From assembly GCF_026151205.1 (NCBI RefSeq), contig NC_087077.1, positions 3,968,001 through 4,032,000 of the forward strand: a stretch of 64,000 nucleotides of DNA, in the 5' to 3' direction. Below are positions 23,050-34,195 of the stretch, piece after piece. The notes under the pieces are model-generated. The model was not told where the DNA came from, searched no databases, and saw nothing but the letters and a program-made list of their open reading frames with translations. The stretch comes from Bolinopsis microptera. Taxonomy: Eukaryota; Ctenophora; Tentaculata; Lobata; Bolinopsidae. The stretch's first letter is position 1, and each line of letters opens with the position of its first letter. The translations under genes were made by a program, and so were the position numbers.

Positions 23050-26000
23050 CTACCACTTTTTCCTGCCCTGCTTAGGAGTATCCAGCTTCAAGGTCTGGTT
23101 CTCCTCGTTCAGATTAACCAGCTTATCGTTCATAGCGCACAAGTGCTCGCTCATAAGCGCTATCTGCGCTTCATACTTGTCCTTTGTGAGAGTCAGTTCC
23201 TCTTCAAGCTGCTGTCTAACCTTGTCGTTGTTACACATGTCCACCGCGAACTGATTGTGTTGTTTCTCTGCTATGTGTAATCTCTTCTTCAATCCGATAC
23301 ACTCTCTTTTGTTGAGGATACACTCTCCCTCTGCCTTCTGGATCTGGGAGATTATCAAATATCATATTAAGAACTGAGAGGTTATCAGTAGAATTATTTT
23401 AACAGAACTGAGCTCATAATAAGGCTGAATTTGATAAATTTCTACGTCGATTATCAAGTTCAATAGTTGAGGGTCAAAGGGCCATTGAAACTACACGAAA
23501 ATTCATAAATGTCCAAAGATCATTTTCATTAAATAATCAAAAATAGAATACCGTTTCAATTTGCTCGTTGATCCTGTTAGTGTAGTGTAACCGTATAGCC
23601 TCCTCTCTAAGCCCTGAATCATCCCAAGGCAGCACAGTTTTAACTGAGCTGGAACTGTCAGTTAAATCTAGTAGTGTATCCACAGGGACATTGCTGGACG
23701 GGGAGGTCATTTTGTTGTTCTCAGCTTCTTTCAGTTGCTGTGGCGGGGGAGGTAGTGTCATTTACTTAATAAGAACTATTTACACATGGTTCAAGTTAGT
23801 TGAGTCAAATACTTTATCTGACAAGGAAGATCCGAAATTTACATAACGTTATTGTTTGGAATGTCCGTTGGACAATACTCAATTGTATCTAAGATTTTAC
23901 GAGGGCCAAATAATGTGCTTATCTACAAATTTGAAACATGAGAGCAATAAGGTAACATCATACTACATTCTTCTTCTGTTTACATATTATAAGAATGTGA
24001 TAATTTTCTGGTGCGATAACGTAACCTGGTTAATAGTCTTTTTGCTTCAGATTTTACTGTAAAAGAATTTAAAAACAGAAGATAATTTCAGCAGTCTGTA
24101 ATTTTGAGTCTTATAGTCTTAAAGTCTTGTCTATAGTCTTGATAATGTTTGAAACGTAGGGAAATTCTCATACATGAATATCAGTTAATTATTTTATCAA
24201 GCAGTTAAATATTGTAAACTACTTCGAATCTGTAAAATATTGAGATTTGGCAAATAAGATCTACAAGAATCATAAGTCGCAGCTGAAATATAATAAAATA
24301 GAGTTGGTTCTGCAGAAAATAAGAACTAAGTGCTCTAAAGGAACTCATGAAACGTAAGTACACGATGACACTAAGATTGGACACTAATGAGACAGTTGAT
24401 CGCAATGTTACAAAGATTACACAAAGAGAGGTATCATGTTGATATTAACCCCTTGTAAAGATCAGAAAACAGGTTATACTACACAAACTTACTGGTTTCT
24501 GTAATTTCTCAAGCAACCTCTGATGAAATCGTTTACTTCAACACTTCTTTACTTTTTAGTAAAACTTATCTTAAAATTTAAAAAATATGTAAAGTAAAAT
24601 CAGCTTCGACAAAAACCCCAAAAAAGTGTGTGAGACGCATACCTTCTGGGCTTTGTCGAGTTTAATAGTTAGAAGTTGTGCTTCTAGCATCCAGTGTTCT
24701 TTGCTTTGCTCTAACTTAGCAATCTTCTCTTTAGATATTTTCAACTGGGAACAGGGATGAATTTTAAATTATATCACAGTAATTAGTAAATGTATGATTG
24801 GACAAAACGTCAACATATCCCGAAGAGTAGCAAGTCAGAGAAATGGCTTAGTCGATCATAAGATGTAAACTGACGTACGGATAAAAATAACTACGGACAA
24901 TTAATTGAATAGCTGACTAATTAAGTAATTAACTAATTAACTAATAACCTTGTCAGTGAGATCAGGAGAAGGAGCAGGAAGAGGAGAGGTGGGGTCAGGA
25001 GAAGAGTTCCTATCTGAAAGAGGCTGAGAGCGATTAATAAGAGACAGGAACCCCTCACAAGTTGTGGTGAGAGTGGAGTTGTAGACAGACTCTTGTTCTG
25101 CACTGAACCTGACAGTTAATTAATTAGAATCTTACTAAACAGTAAACACCGAGATATAGCCAGATCTTTTTAATTAACCTACTATTCAAGAGGTTGACAT
25201 GATTGTGGGGCTATAGTTTACGATTATTATTTTATCAATGTTAGGTATGAAACAATGCAATTGAAAGGGTATTCAATTTTTGAGCACGCACGAGAGATAT
25301 TCGATAAACTTTGCAACAAGGCTATTAGAAACATTATCAAATACTTGATTTCTCTTGGAGAATTTCTCTTTACACTCTTAACTTGCGAACAAATTGAAGC
25401 AGCAGACTTTAAACTAGAAACTTTATTGAATAGAAATAATCATTCCACGTAACTACGTCTTCTTCAGTTCTCAAATTATTTGTTATATAGTAGTGTTGAA
25501 AGTATTAAAAAGTATTTTTTTAATACTTTCAACACTACTATATAACAAATAATTTGTTAAAGTCTGCTGCTTCAATTTGTTCGCAAGTTAAGAGTGTAAA
25601 GAGAAATTCTCCAAGAGAAATCAAGTTCAAATGCGACTCATAAATATAGCCCCCTTGAACTAATTATCAAATACCTGGAGGATTTAGTTAACAAGGATAA
25701 GCTATCCTCAAGGTGTCGTGCTATCTTGGTTAACGTGTTTACGAAGGATTGTAGGGACGCAACACAGCATTCATCAGTTGTCTTCAATCTGATAAAAGAT
25801 AAAGTTTAGGGCAGTAAATTGCCGCGAATCTTGTATTTGAATTCTGACGAAGACCTCAATCTGATCATGATGGTGCTAGTATAACTAATTGATCAACCAA
25901 TTAGTCAACTAACTGTCAATTAGTCAATTAACTATACTAATTACCTCTGAGACACAGAAGATAGTTTGTGAGCCAGTACAAGTTTAGGATGTATAGCAGA

Positions 26001-26368
26001 AATGTGGGACCTGACGTTAGTGCACACATCCTTAACATCTCCTATAAACGCTGGTATGTACTTAGCCGCTCCTGTACTGTCCTCTGTCATAGTTAGGTTA
26101 TTATAAACATGTCATATATTGATTATATAAGGTGTATAATGTATATAAAGTCAAATAAGTGTTCTAGTTACTGATCCTCTTGGCTCAATATAATGATCTA
26201 TCTAGTCACTCTCTCACAGGGTGTAACGTACCGACATTAGAGACGTGAGATAGAGACACAGCACTGTTTTGAAGAGCGAGAACTAGAGGCTGAACACTGT
26301 CACATATAACCGTGTTACATTCCTCCATTTGTAATGAACACGACATTGACATTGACTCTTCTGATAGA
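23050..26368 (-). CDS. PPP1R21: PPP1R21 orthologue, exons 10-16 (C-terminal half)
   Basis: The exons, all with GT-AG borders and matching phases, are 26232-26368, 25945-26083, 25675-25788, 24949-25108, 24643-24744, 23552-23737 and 23050-23343. Hallmarks of the family are LKTTDECC, FSAEQESVYNSTL, the near-invariant KEHWMLEAQL, LREEAIRLHYTNRI, and the final coiled coil with LMSEHLCAMNDKL, ending in basic residues (GRKKW, then stop). With exons 1-9 this gives 740 aa against about 780 in the human protein. PPP1R21 is a subunit of the FERRY complex, which links mRNA and ribosomes to Rab5-positive early endosomes; it is rich in coiled coil and has no catalytic domain. Exon 10 begins in phase 2, which pairs exactly with exon 9 across a 16.2-kb intron full of transposons. 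Confidence 0.93.
25343..25627. repeat. Snap-back inverted repeat in PPP1R21 intron 12
   Basis: 25343-25413 and 25558-25627 are perfect reverse complements of about 70 bp. Inside them 25472-25510 and 25518-25556 form a second perfect pair of 39 bp with a loop of only 7 bases. A 58-base segment (25414-25471) lies only in the left half, so the structure looks like one palindrome with an extra piece. In the pre-mRNA it would form long double-stranded RNA. Confidence 0.9.
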
Positions 26369-26879
26369 CTGACGGGGTTTAATTTCAGGTTTTACTGTTT
26401 TTATTTTATCAATCTTTGATTTAAGGAAAGTAAAGCTCAACAAGAATTGCGCCCGTTGTTTCGTTTTGGCGGACGCTAGATTTCCATTTCACATTTACTA
26501 TAAATTTAAGTATAAGCTCCAATCAGCTCACTTCAATCTTCATGATAATAATATTGATAAATTATGCATCAAATACGGGAAACACTTGAAATTCAGTTCA
26601 ATTGCCGTATATAAGTAGAACTTAACTTGTATCTTTAATTCAAGAAATTATCAGCAAAGGTAAACTATACTCGTGTACACATCAATACACTACGCGTGCC
26701 ACGTACAAATTGGGCGTATTACCTAATAGTAATATTATACATTACATGCATCATATACATTAAAACACAGTCGCGCCGCGCATTCATAGATCACAGGCTA
26801 TCTATACATCACATCTCCGCAAGCAATCCTCGCGCGCGCCCAACTTTTTCGTTGCAGGGTAACGAACGGAAGGAAGGAC

Positions 26880-28549
26880 ACACGACATATTTAAACCCAC
26901 CTATCTCGTTTGTTGGGGGAACAGAAATCCCCAGTCGGGAGGGTACAACCCAAGGCGATAACCTGGCAATGTCGCTCTTTGCCATTGCAACTTTACCAGT
27001 ACTACGGAAATTAGAAGATCACGAAAAAGTGGCACAAGTGTGGTTAGCAGATGACGCCACAGGGGTGGGTACTCTTCACGCACTTTTAGGCTGGTGGAAA
27101 GATATCATTGTAGAAGGACTTAAGTATGGCTACTTCGTGAACCAGGAGAAATCTTGCTTAATCCTGAAAAATCCTGAACATTTACATTCCGCTCAGGAAA
27201 TATTTTCAGATTGCAATATAGATATCAGGATAGATGGTCAAAGGCATTTAGGAGCTGTGCTGGGGACGCCTGAATTCAAGGATACCTACATTAACAACCT
27301 GGTAGTTGAGTGGAGTGATATGCTAAAAAAGTTAGTACATTTTGCCAAATCACAACCTCAGGCAGCCTACGCTTGTTTCACACACGGTGTCCGCCACAAA
27401 TTTACATATTTTATGAGGACACTAGATATCAGCTCTTATATGGGCTCTCTTGACAAAATTATCACCCACGAGCTAATTCCGACTATATTTGGTTGTCCAA
27501 TATCTCCTATACACCGAGAGCTTATGTCATTACCATTAAAGAACGGAGGTATGGGAATGCCACAGTTGGAGTATTTGGCAAAAAGAGAGCATGCTGCATC
27601 GCTTTTGGTAACCCGGGGACTGGTAAATTCGCTTGCTACAACCTTCTCGGAATCGACAGATGAGCTTCAAGATATATTAAAACAACGTGTTTCTGAATAT
27701 AAAGAACAACAAGAGAACATACTTAAAAAGGTTGATAAGAAGACTGCAAGGGTTTTGGATCAGATTAGCGAACCAGGGAGCTCAAATTGGCTCTCATGTC
27801 TACCACTAAGAAAACATGGATTCGTTCTAAATAAATCTGAATTTAGGGATTCTATCAGATTGCGGTACAACTTAGATCTGGATCGTTTACCATCACAATG
27901 TCCATGCGGAAAAACTTTTGATGTGAACCATTCTCTGAATTGCCACCTTGGTGGCTACATCATTATCAGACACAACGAAATTAGGGATTTTTTAGCAGGC
28001 TTGTTGAAGACGGTTTGCTCGGACGTGGAAGTTGAACCTCAGCTTCAAGAACTAGAAGGAGAGCAGTTCACGAGGTCTTCGACACTTACGGGTGACCAGG
28101 CGAGACCGGATATAAAAGCTCGTGGTTTCTATAGGGCAGGCCAAGTGGCTTTTTTCGATGTTAAAGTAATTAATCCTAATTCTAATTCCTACCTTCAACA
28201 TTCGACAAAGAAAGTCATGGAGAATGCCGAGAAACAGAAATCCAGATGTTACAACGAAAGGATTTTAAATGTAGAGCACGGATCATTTGCTCCATTAATC
28301 TACTCAGTGACGGGTGGCATGGGACCGCAGGCTAAGACGTTCGAGAAACTACTATGCAATAAACTTGCATATAAACAAAAACAGAATTACAACGATATTA
28401 TTAATTATTATCGGTGTAAGTTATCTTTTTTAATTAGAAAAATGATTTTATTATGTATAAGAGGATCTAGAAAAACCTCAAATAGAACTGTAGAATTATC
28501 TAACATGGATGATTTAGAATTTAACTCTTTCGAATCGAAAGTTAATTAA
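26880..28549 (+). pseudogene. 5'-truncated LINE with restriction-like endonuclease (copy 1)
   Basis: The open frame gives the second half of a reverse transcriptase: GGTEIPSREGTTQGDNLAM (motif B) and QVWLADDATG (motif C, both aspartates kept). After the thumb comes a zinc-binding segment, CPCGKTFDVNHSLNC, then a PD-(D/E)XK-type nuclease with RPDIKARG and VAFFDVKV, then VEHGSFAPLIYSVTGGMG. This order (reverse transcriptase, zinc knuckle, restriction-like endonuclease) marks LINEs such as R2-, CRE- or Utopia-type elements; near relatives are common in corals and Hydra as I recall. The finger, palm motif A and 5' end are missing. The frame upstream to 26696 is probably not part of the element. 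No stop interrupts the frame, so it is young or recently truncated. Confidence 0.82.
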
Positions 28550-30002
28550 TTTTTTCAGTCCCATGGACTGGTTTTTATTTTTGACAATGATGATATTCAT
28601 TATATATAACCTGTAATACTATTCTGTATATAATGGACACGTTCATTTGAGTTTGAGGATATTGGTAAATATAAGTGACCCTATTAAAAGGCACAGTGTA
28701 GTTGACTTTGTCACACTATGAAATTACTTAAACCCTTGATGGTTAGGATAATCGTCTCCTCCTCCAGGCTAACTTTGTCACATAACGATATCTTAATCAG
28801 GTGATAAGATATCGCTTAAATACGGCCGGCACGGAAATGGTTACATTGTCACACTATAAACATGTGACGGAGTAAATATGGACCCCTTGCTGCCGTTTTT
28901 GACCAAATTTTTGAGTGTCCAGTTGATTGGATGGGTACATATGACCATTACCTACATATTTGACGACTTTTTTCGTTAGATGGTGCATTCAGGTTTACTC
29001 TGTCACACATTAAAGAAAATATGTGATGAATGTTTAGGGCACCCTGATAAGCAATGCTGAGTAGTGTAAGTTTATTTGATGGCCTGGAAGTGCTGGGAAT
29101 TGTTATTATATCATATAGTCGTAAGGAATTAAAACACAGAAGGCACAACCAAGCTTACTTTGTCACATAATCTTGATGATATCTGAACATGTGTGAAATT
29201 GAACAATTAATGGTATACCAGCTTAAACCCCTTATATTATACGTACTATGGATCAAACAACACTGCTAGTACCATGCACCAGTCACATAAATCATTATCA
29301 GGTGGTAATATGTTAACAGAGTCACAATTAAACTACCGCTACATGGTCAAAAATAGGGTAATTTCGTCACAAAAAATTATTATAACTCTGTTAGCTCCTT
29401 GCTGGCAAAATAACTAGTTTATCGAAATTTTTTTGATGATAAAGTTACATAGTATTCTAATAGAGGTATAGTTCTTCAAAATAGGGGCAAGACATGTTTA
29501 CTTTGTCACATCAGTTATTATAAGAGTTAGGTAATCGTCATCAGATTAAAATATATTTTTCGTAGTTTGGATCGATTAATACTTTAATATACCTGTAATA
29601 AATCCTATGCCAATTTTAACACACTATCTTGATACTGTTGGGGCAGGGAAAGTTAATTTCGTCACATTTTCAATGTCTTTGACAAATTAATCTAAATTTT
29701 TAAAATTGAGTTCTTATGTTCTTGACAATATTCTTCCAATCGTTTCTGAAAGAATGTTGAATTCTAATAGAGTTATAGATCTTCAAAATAGGGGCAAGAC
29801 ATAAATAATAATAAAATAAATTCTAACATTTATTACACGCTTCGACATTAAAATATACCCAACAACGATGTACATTAAAGTCATTCAAGCGAGACTTAGT
29901 GTTGAAATAGCAAGATTATGGACTTTTTAAACAGTTCAGATTTTATGAACAAATATTTGTATGAAGTTACCAAAATTATGCACTTTCATATCAGTTCAGA
30001 CA

Positions 30003-31639
30003 TTATGGACAAATATTAGAAATATTATCAAAAGCTAGTTGGAAATAAAACGTCTTTAGGGCATTTTTAAAACATTCTACAGATGATAATGATCTCACTG
30101 AGTAGGGTAGTTCATTCCAAATTTTTGGTCCACAAAACATAAATGCAGCATCTGTTCGTCTGAAATGAGGAGCAGGAGGAACTTTCAACAAATAAAAGTC
30201 ATCATCTAGTCTGGAACTTTGTCTTCGTACTTCCCTTAGATTGACGTGTCCTTGTAAGTACTGAGGGGCTATGTTATTAAGACACTTGAAGACCAGAAGT
30301 GATATTTTGAACTTAATTCTGAACCGAACAGGCAGAAAGTGGAGCTTTTTGAGGTAAGGCATGATAGGTTCACGTATCTTTTTTCCGTAAAGACCAAAGA
30401 TAAATCTAGCAGCATTGTTCTGTATCTTTTGTAGCTTATGAAGATTCTTTTCTGTTAGTCCATAATAGACTGAGTTGCAGTAGTCTATGAAACAGAGGAT
30501 ATTGGAGTGAACTAGCTGAACTTTTAGGTCATGGGAAAGCTTCGAACCGATTCTTGCTAAGTCCCTTTGATTCAAATAACATACTTTGGAGACAGCATTT
30601 ATTTGAGAGTCCAGATTCATTTGGTGATCGAAAAGGAATCCCAGGTTCTTGGCCTTGCTAACAGGGCAGATTGAGAGGTCTCCTAAATCCATTGTCTGGA
30701 TTGGGCTGACATATGGTCCTATATCAATGAACTCTGTTTTTTCATCATTCAGTTTTAGGAAGTTAACTGTCATCCATTGCTTTATCTCCAGAAAGCAATT
30801 TTTCACAGCTGTTAAATCAGGATTAGAACTGTGAACATCAAAAGTAAAGTACACCTGTGTGTCATCTGCATACAAATGTATCGAGAAACCATATTTTGTG
30901 ACAATTTCTTCAAGATCTCTGGTATACAATATGAACAGTAGTGGTCCTAAAATGGATCCTTGAGGTACACCAATATCCAGATAGCCTTCAGAAGATGTGG
31001 CTTTTTTTACTTTAACCTTGAATGTGCGATTATTAAGGTAACATTGTAACCAGCTGAGTGCTAGTTCTGTAATACCATACGCATTCTTGAGTTTCGTAAG
31101 AAGGAGGTTATGGTTTATGGTGTCGAAAGCAGCTGATAGATCTAAGAGTAGAAGCACAACATTCGATTTGTTGTCAATCATCATTAGAATATCATTATGT
31201 ATTTTGGTAACTGCAGTTTCACAACTATGGAATTTTCTATAGCCTGATTGATATGGGGAAAACAGGTTGTTGACATCAGCATATTCATTTAATTGGCAAT
31301 GAACTACTTTTTCTAGTATTTTGGACAGATAAGTTAGATTGCTAATCGGTCGATAGTTTTTCAGCTCATCAACATCTAAGGTAGGTTTCTTGAGTCCAGG
31401 CCTAATAGATGCTTCTTTTAGGGCAGATGGAAACTTTCCGACTCTTAGTGATTCATTCACGATGTAATGGATGATTGGGAGAAGCTCGGGTAAGCAGTTC
31501 TTGAAGAGCCACATTGGTATGACATCGAGTACGCTTGATTTATTGGGAAGACTCTTAATTAAGGTTTCAAGGTCTGATAATGAGACTTCCTTAAACTGAT
31601 TAAGTCTACACTTTGCATTATCTATCGAAGTAGAGTCCT
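30003..31639 (-). pseudogene. CR1-like ORF2, C-terminal half (reverse transcriptase)
   Basis: This part encodes the full reverse transcriptase: LKNYRPISNLTYLSKILEK, FSPYQSGYRKFHSCETA, LLDLSAAFDTINH (motif A), GVPQGSILGPLLFILY (motif B) and HLYADDTQVYF (motif C, both aspartates present). The tail has LPVRFRIKFK and GPKIWNELP, typical of CR1 proteins. The frame is open from the insertion boundary at 31639 to the stop. Across the inserted LINE it is in frame with the endonuclease half, giving 983 codons in total once one copy of the 8-bp duplication is discounted. It is broken only by that insertion. Confidence 0.9.
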
Positions 31640-32391
31640 CCCCCTTTTGTTCTGGTCCAGAGCATTAGCCAGGCAGCTTCCCGGTTTTTCGGGCGGCTGG
31701 GTGGGTCTTGGGCGGGATAGGTATGGCTTCGGGCCCCTCGTGGTATGATCTGGGATCTGGGGGTTGGCACGGGGGTGTGGCGGGGACGGGTGAGTGATGC
31801 TGGCTGGAGGGACGGTTACTATTCTTACCGACCAGCTTAAGCAAGTAAAGTTGTTTGCAGTCGGGACGGATGGGAACTTTGAATCGACAGTTAGCATTGC
31901 GATCCTGGCTCTTGTCATGCTTTCGGGCCTTGGACCCGTTTCTCGGGGCAGGCACGGGGGGTTTGGACGCCCGCCTCTCGTCTGTGGGCCTCCTTGACGC
32001 CGTGAATTGCTGGGATTAAAAGTACGGCGGCGGAGTCAGTCCTGAGCACCAGAGCATTCGTGAAGACTCCGCCCGCTTACTCTGATTTTTCTGACTGTAA
32101 TTCCTTTCAATCCACTTCTTGTTGGTGTCTTTCATTCTCGGATTGATTGGAACTGCAGCCTGGAGTCAGTTAAGTGACCTTGACGTGGTAAGGGGGCTTA
32201 CTCGGCATCACTCGACCTGCCGAAACTAAGCCGTACTGTCCAGCTGGGCATCACTGGACATAAGTCGCACGTGCACTTCCTTTGGCTATTTAACTCACCT
32301 GATCCTTCCTCCCTGAGCACTCACAGCTTTCATTCACCATGAGCTATAGGGTTTTTGAAGTTTAGGGTGTGCGCTTCAGGTCGGGCCCTTA

Positions 32392-34191
32392 ATGCCGATC
32401 ATTAGCACCCATTTTCCCTGTTTTATTGGGCGGCATTTCAACACTGTCGTCGTAGTATTTCTCAGCATCTTTCTACATTTCGCAGAAAGTGTTAAAACTC
32501 ACGATACACCCTCACTGATCACCCATTTGCTTTATAGATCGTGGATAGAGTGTGCTTCGGCAAACACGAATGTATGTGTACGGACTCTTGGGTCTGACTC
32601 ATGCACTTTGTGCACCGTCCACGAACCCTATAAAGTAATATACTGTAACAACAACAACAAACAACCCTTATTACACACCAAAATCATTAACCACAAATCT
32701 ATCGTAGCAAGACAAGTTACAAAAATGTCCAACTCCGGTGAAACACAGCAAATCGACAACATCACGGAAACCGCAGGTAAGCCATTTCCTTCCCAGAGAA
32801 TTTGGCGCAATACAATCCTAACGACAATCACCAAATCTACAATCAAAGTACCAATGTTTTCGCGCGGAAACGCGCAATCTACACGAACGCAACATATTAT
32901 CACAAACAAAGAAAACAACCCAATTACCCCCACAGAGAGTGAATCGATCTCAAGCACGACGACGAACGAACTTCTACGACTTGAAGTATTGGAGGACAGC
33001 ACCTCAGTCTGTCCCTCTAACAATACCGACGATTTATTGAAATCACCCCAAATAGACAACTCAAATATACGACGAAAGTCGTGTATTAGTGAAAACTCTA
33101 CAAGCACGGACCACACAATCAGACAACAGCTCAAATACAGCAACATTAAAGGTGACGCCGTTGAGGATCTGAGACGGAGAAACCGGGAACTTCACAGACA
33201 GAGAAGAAATTCTGGACGTGATTCAGTAGCCTCTGGCAACAGAGGGCTCCACGATCAGGATCTCTTCGAGGACGAAAGTGATGTTCCGGTGGTCTCCCTC
33301 AGTTCTTCCGCGGAGGCGACTGCCGCCCCGTCCGAAGTCAGCCCAATGGAGGTGACGGATGCGAAAGCTCCCGTAGTTGAGCCCAAACCTGAGTTGATCC
33401 CGATCCAAGATAACACCGGGTCGGGATCCTCGGGAATGGACAAAACTCGGAAGCCGGAACAGCCTGAAACCTCCACCGCAATTCTACCAGTACAGAAAAG
33501 CGGGGCTGAGAAGAGGAAGAGGAAGCAGAAGTCCAAATCCGAAAAACAAAAGGAAACAGACAACTCAGACTGCGAAACAGAGGCTGTGAAACTGACAGAC
33601 CCCGACGAGGTTTTCAGGAAGGGTGATCCATTACTCACCCTGATCGTAACCAAGGCGGAGGCACTCAGTGACGCATGTGATCACATCACACGTCTTCTGT
33701 TCGTGGTCTCACAACCACTCAAAATCACCCTACTGCAACCAACCATCGACGGGGCAAGGATAGAGGTGGAGGATAAGCCATCGGCCATCACGATCGCAGA
33801 AACCCTTCGTAGAGAGGGGTGGAACGTGACTGAGACTGATGTGTGGAACCGATACCAATTTCCTGTTCCATTCCAGCTCTCTGGATTGGAACACGCTGCG
33901 GACGGGTTGGACCCAGTAACTTTGGTTCGCGGGCTTATATCTCGGAACGTCCAATACGGCTTGCCGTTGGACTCGATCCGATATGTATCGCACGCATGGG
34001 AAACAGTTAAGGTGGAGGCGGCTGAAGGTGGCACTGCGGCGGCGCGACGGCGGATGCGTTTATGGGTTGATGTCTCACCTCAGGGTGAAGCCTACCTCAT
34101 GAAGACAGGTCATCTCCTGTGCACGCTGACCGCTGCCGTGCGCCTCAGGGAGGCCCCCCGCAACCGCACCTTCCGTCGTAACAGGTCCTAG
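32392..34191 (+). CDS. I-type LINE ORF1 protein
   Basis: An uninterrupted frame of 599 codons; the natural start may be the internal ATG at about 32725 (MSNSGETQQ), as the first 110 residues look like leader. The N-terminal half is Ser/Thr-rich and low complexity. A basic cluster (KRKRKQKSKSEKQK) near residue 370 may bind RNA or act as a nuclear signal. The C-terminal 200 residues appear folded (LTLIVTKAEALSD, RLWVDVSPQGEAYL). I see no CCHC knuckles, unlike many R1 or I ORF1 proteins. Its role would be RNA binding in the retrotransposition particle. It ends a few bases before the ORF2 region. Confidence 0.75.
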   Translation: MPIISTHFPCFIGRHFNTVVVVFLSIFLHFAESVKTHDTPSLITHLLYRSWIECASANTNVCVRTLGSDSCTLCTVHEPYKVIYCNNNNKQPLLHTKIINHKSIVARQVTKMSNSGETQQIDNITETAGKPFPSQRIWRNTILTTITKSTIKVPMFSRGNAQSTRTQHIITNKENNPITPTESESISSTTTNELLRLEVLEDSTSVCPSNNTDDLLKSPQIDNSNIRRKSCISENSTSTDHTIRQQLKYSNIKGDAVEDLRRRNRELHRQRRNSGRDSVASGNRGLHDQDLFEDESDVPVVSLSSSAEATAAPSEVSPMEVTDAKAPVVEPKPELIPIQDNTGSGSSGMDKTRKPEQPETSTAILPVQKSGAEKRKRKQKSKSEKQKETDNSDCETEAVKLTDPDEVFRKGDPLLTLIVTKAEALSDACDHITRLLFVVSQPLKITLLQPTIDGARIEVEDKPSAITIAETLRREGWNVTETDVWNRYQFPVPFQLSGLEHAADGLDPVTLVRGLISRNVQYGLPLDSIRYVSHAWETVKVEAAEGGTAAARRRMRLWVDVSPQGEAYLMKTGHLLCTLTAAVRLREAPRNRTFRRNRS

Positions 34192-34195
34192 GACC

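Noticed and set aside
25255-25452. 65-codon plus-strand frame
   Set aside because: It lies in an intron of the opposite-strand PPP1R21 and is part of the snap-back palindrome.
26232-26368. An alternative start of PPP1R21 exon 10 at 26360
   Set aside because: It would need a phase-1 donor, but exon 9 ends in phase 2; only the acceptor giving 26368 keeps the frame.
26696-26880. N-terminal part of the 617-codon open frame
   Set aside because: It has no similarity to the expected reverse-transcriptase upstream region; the LINE seems to begin near 26880, and the earlier codons are an accidental extension.
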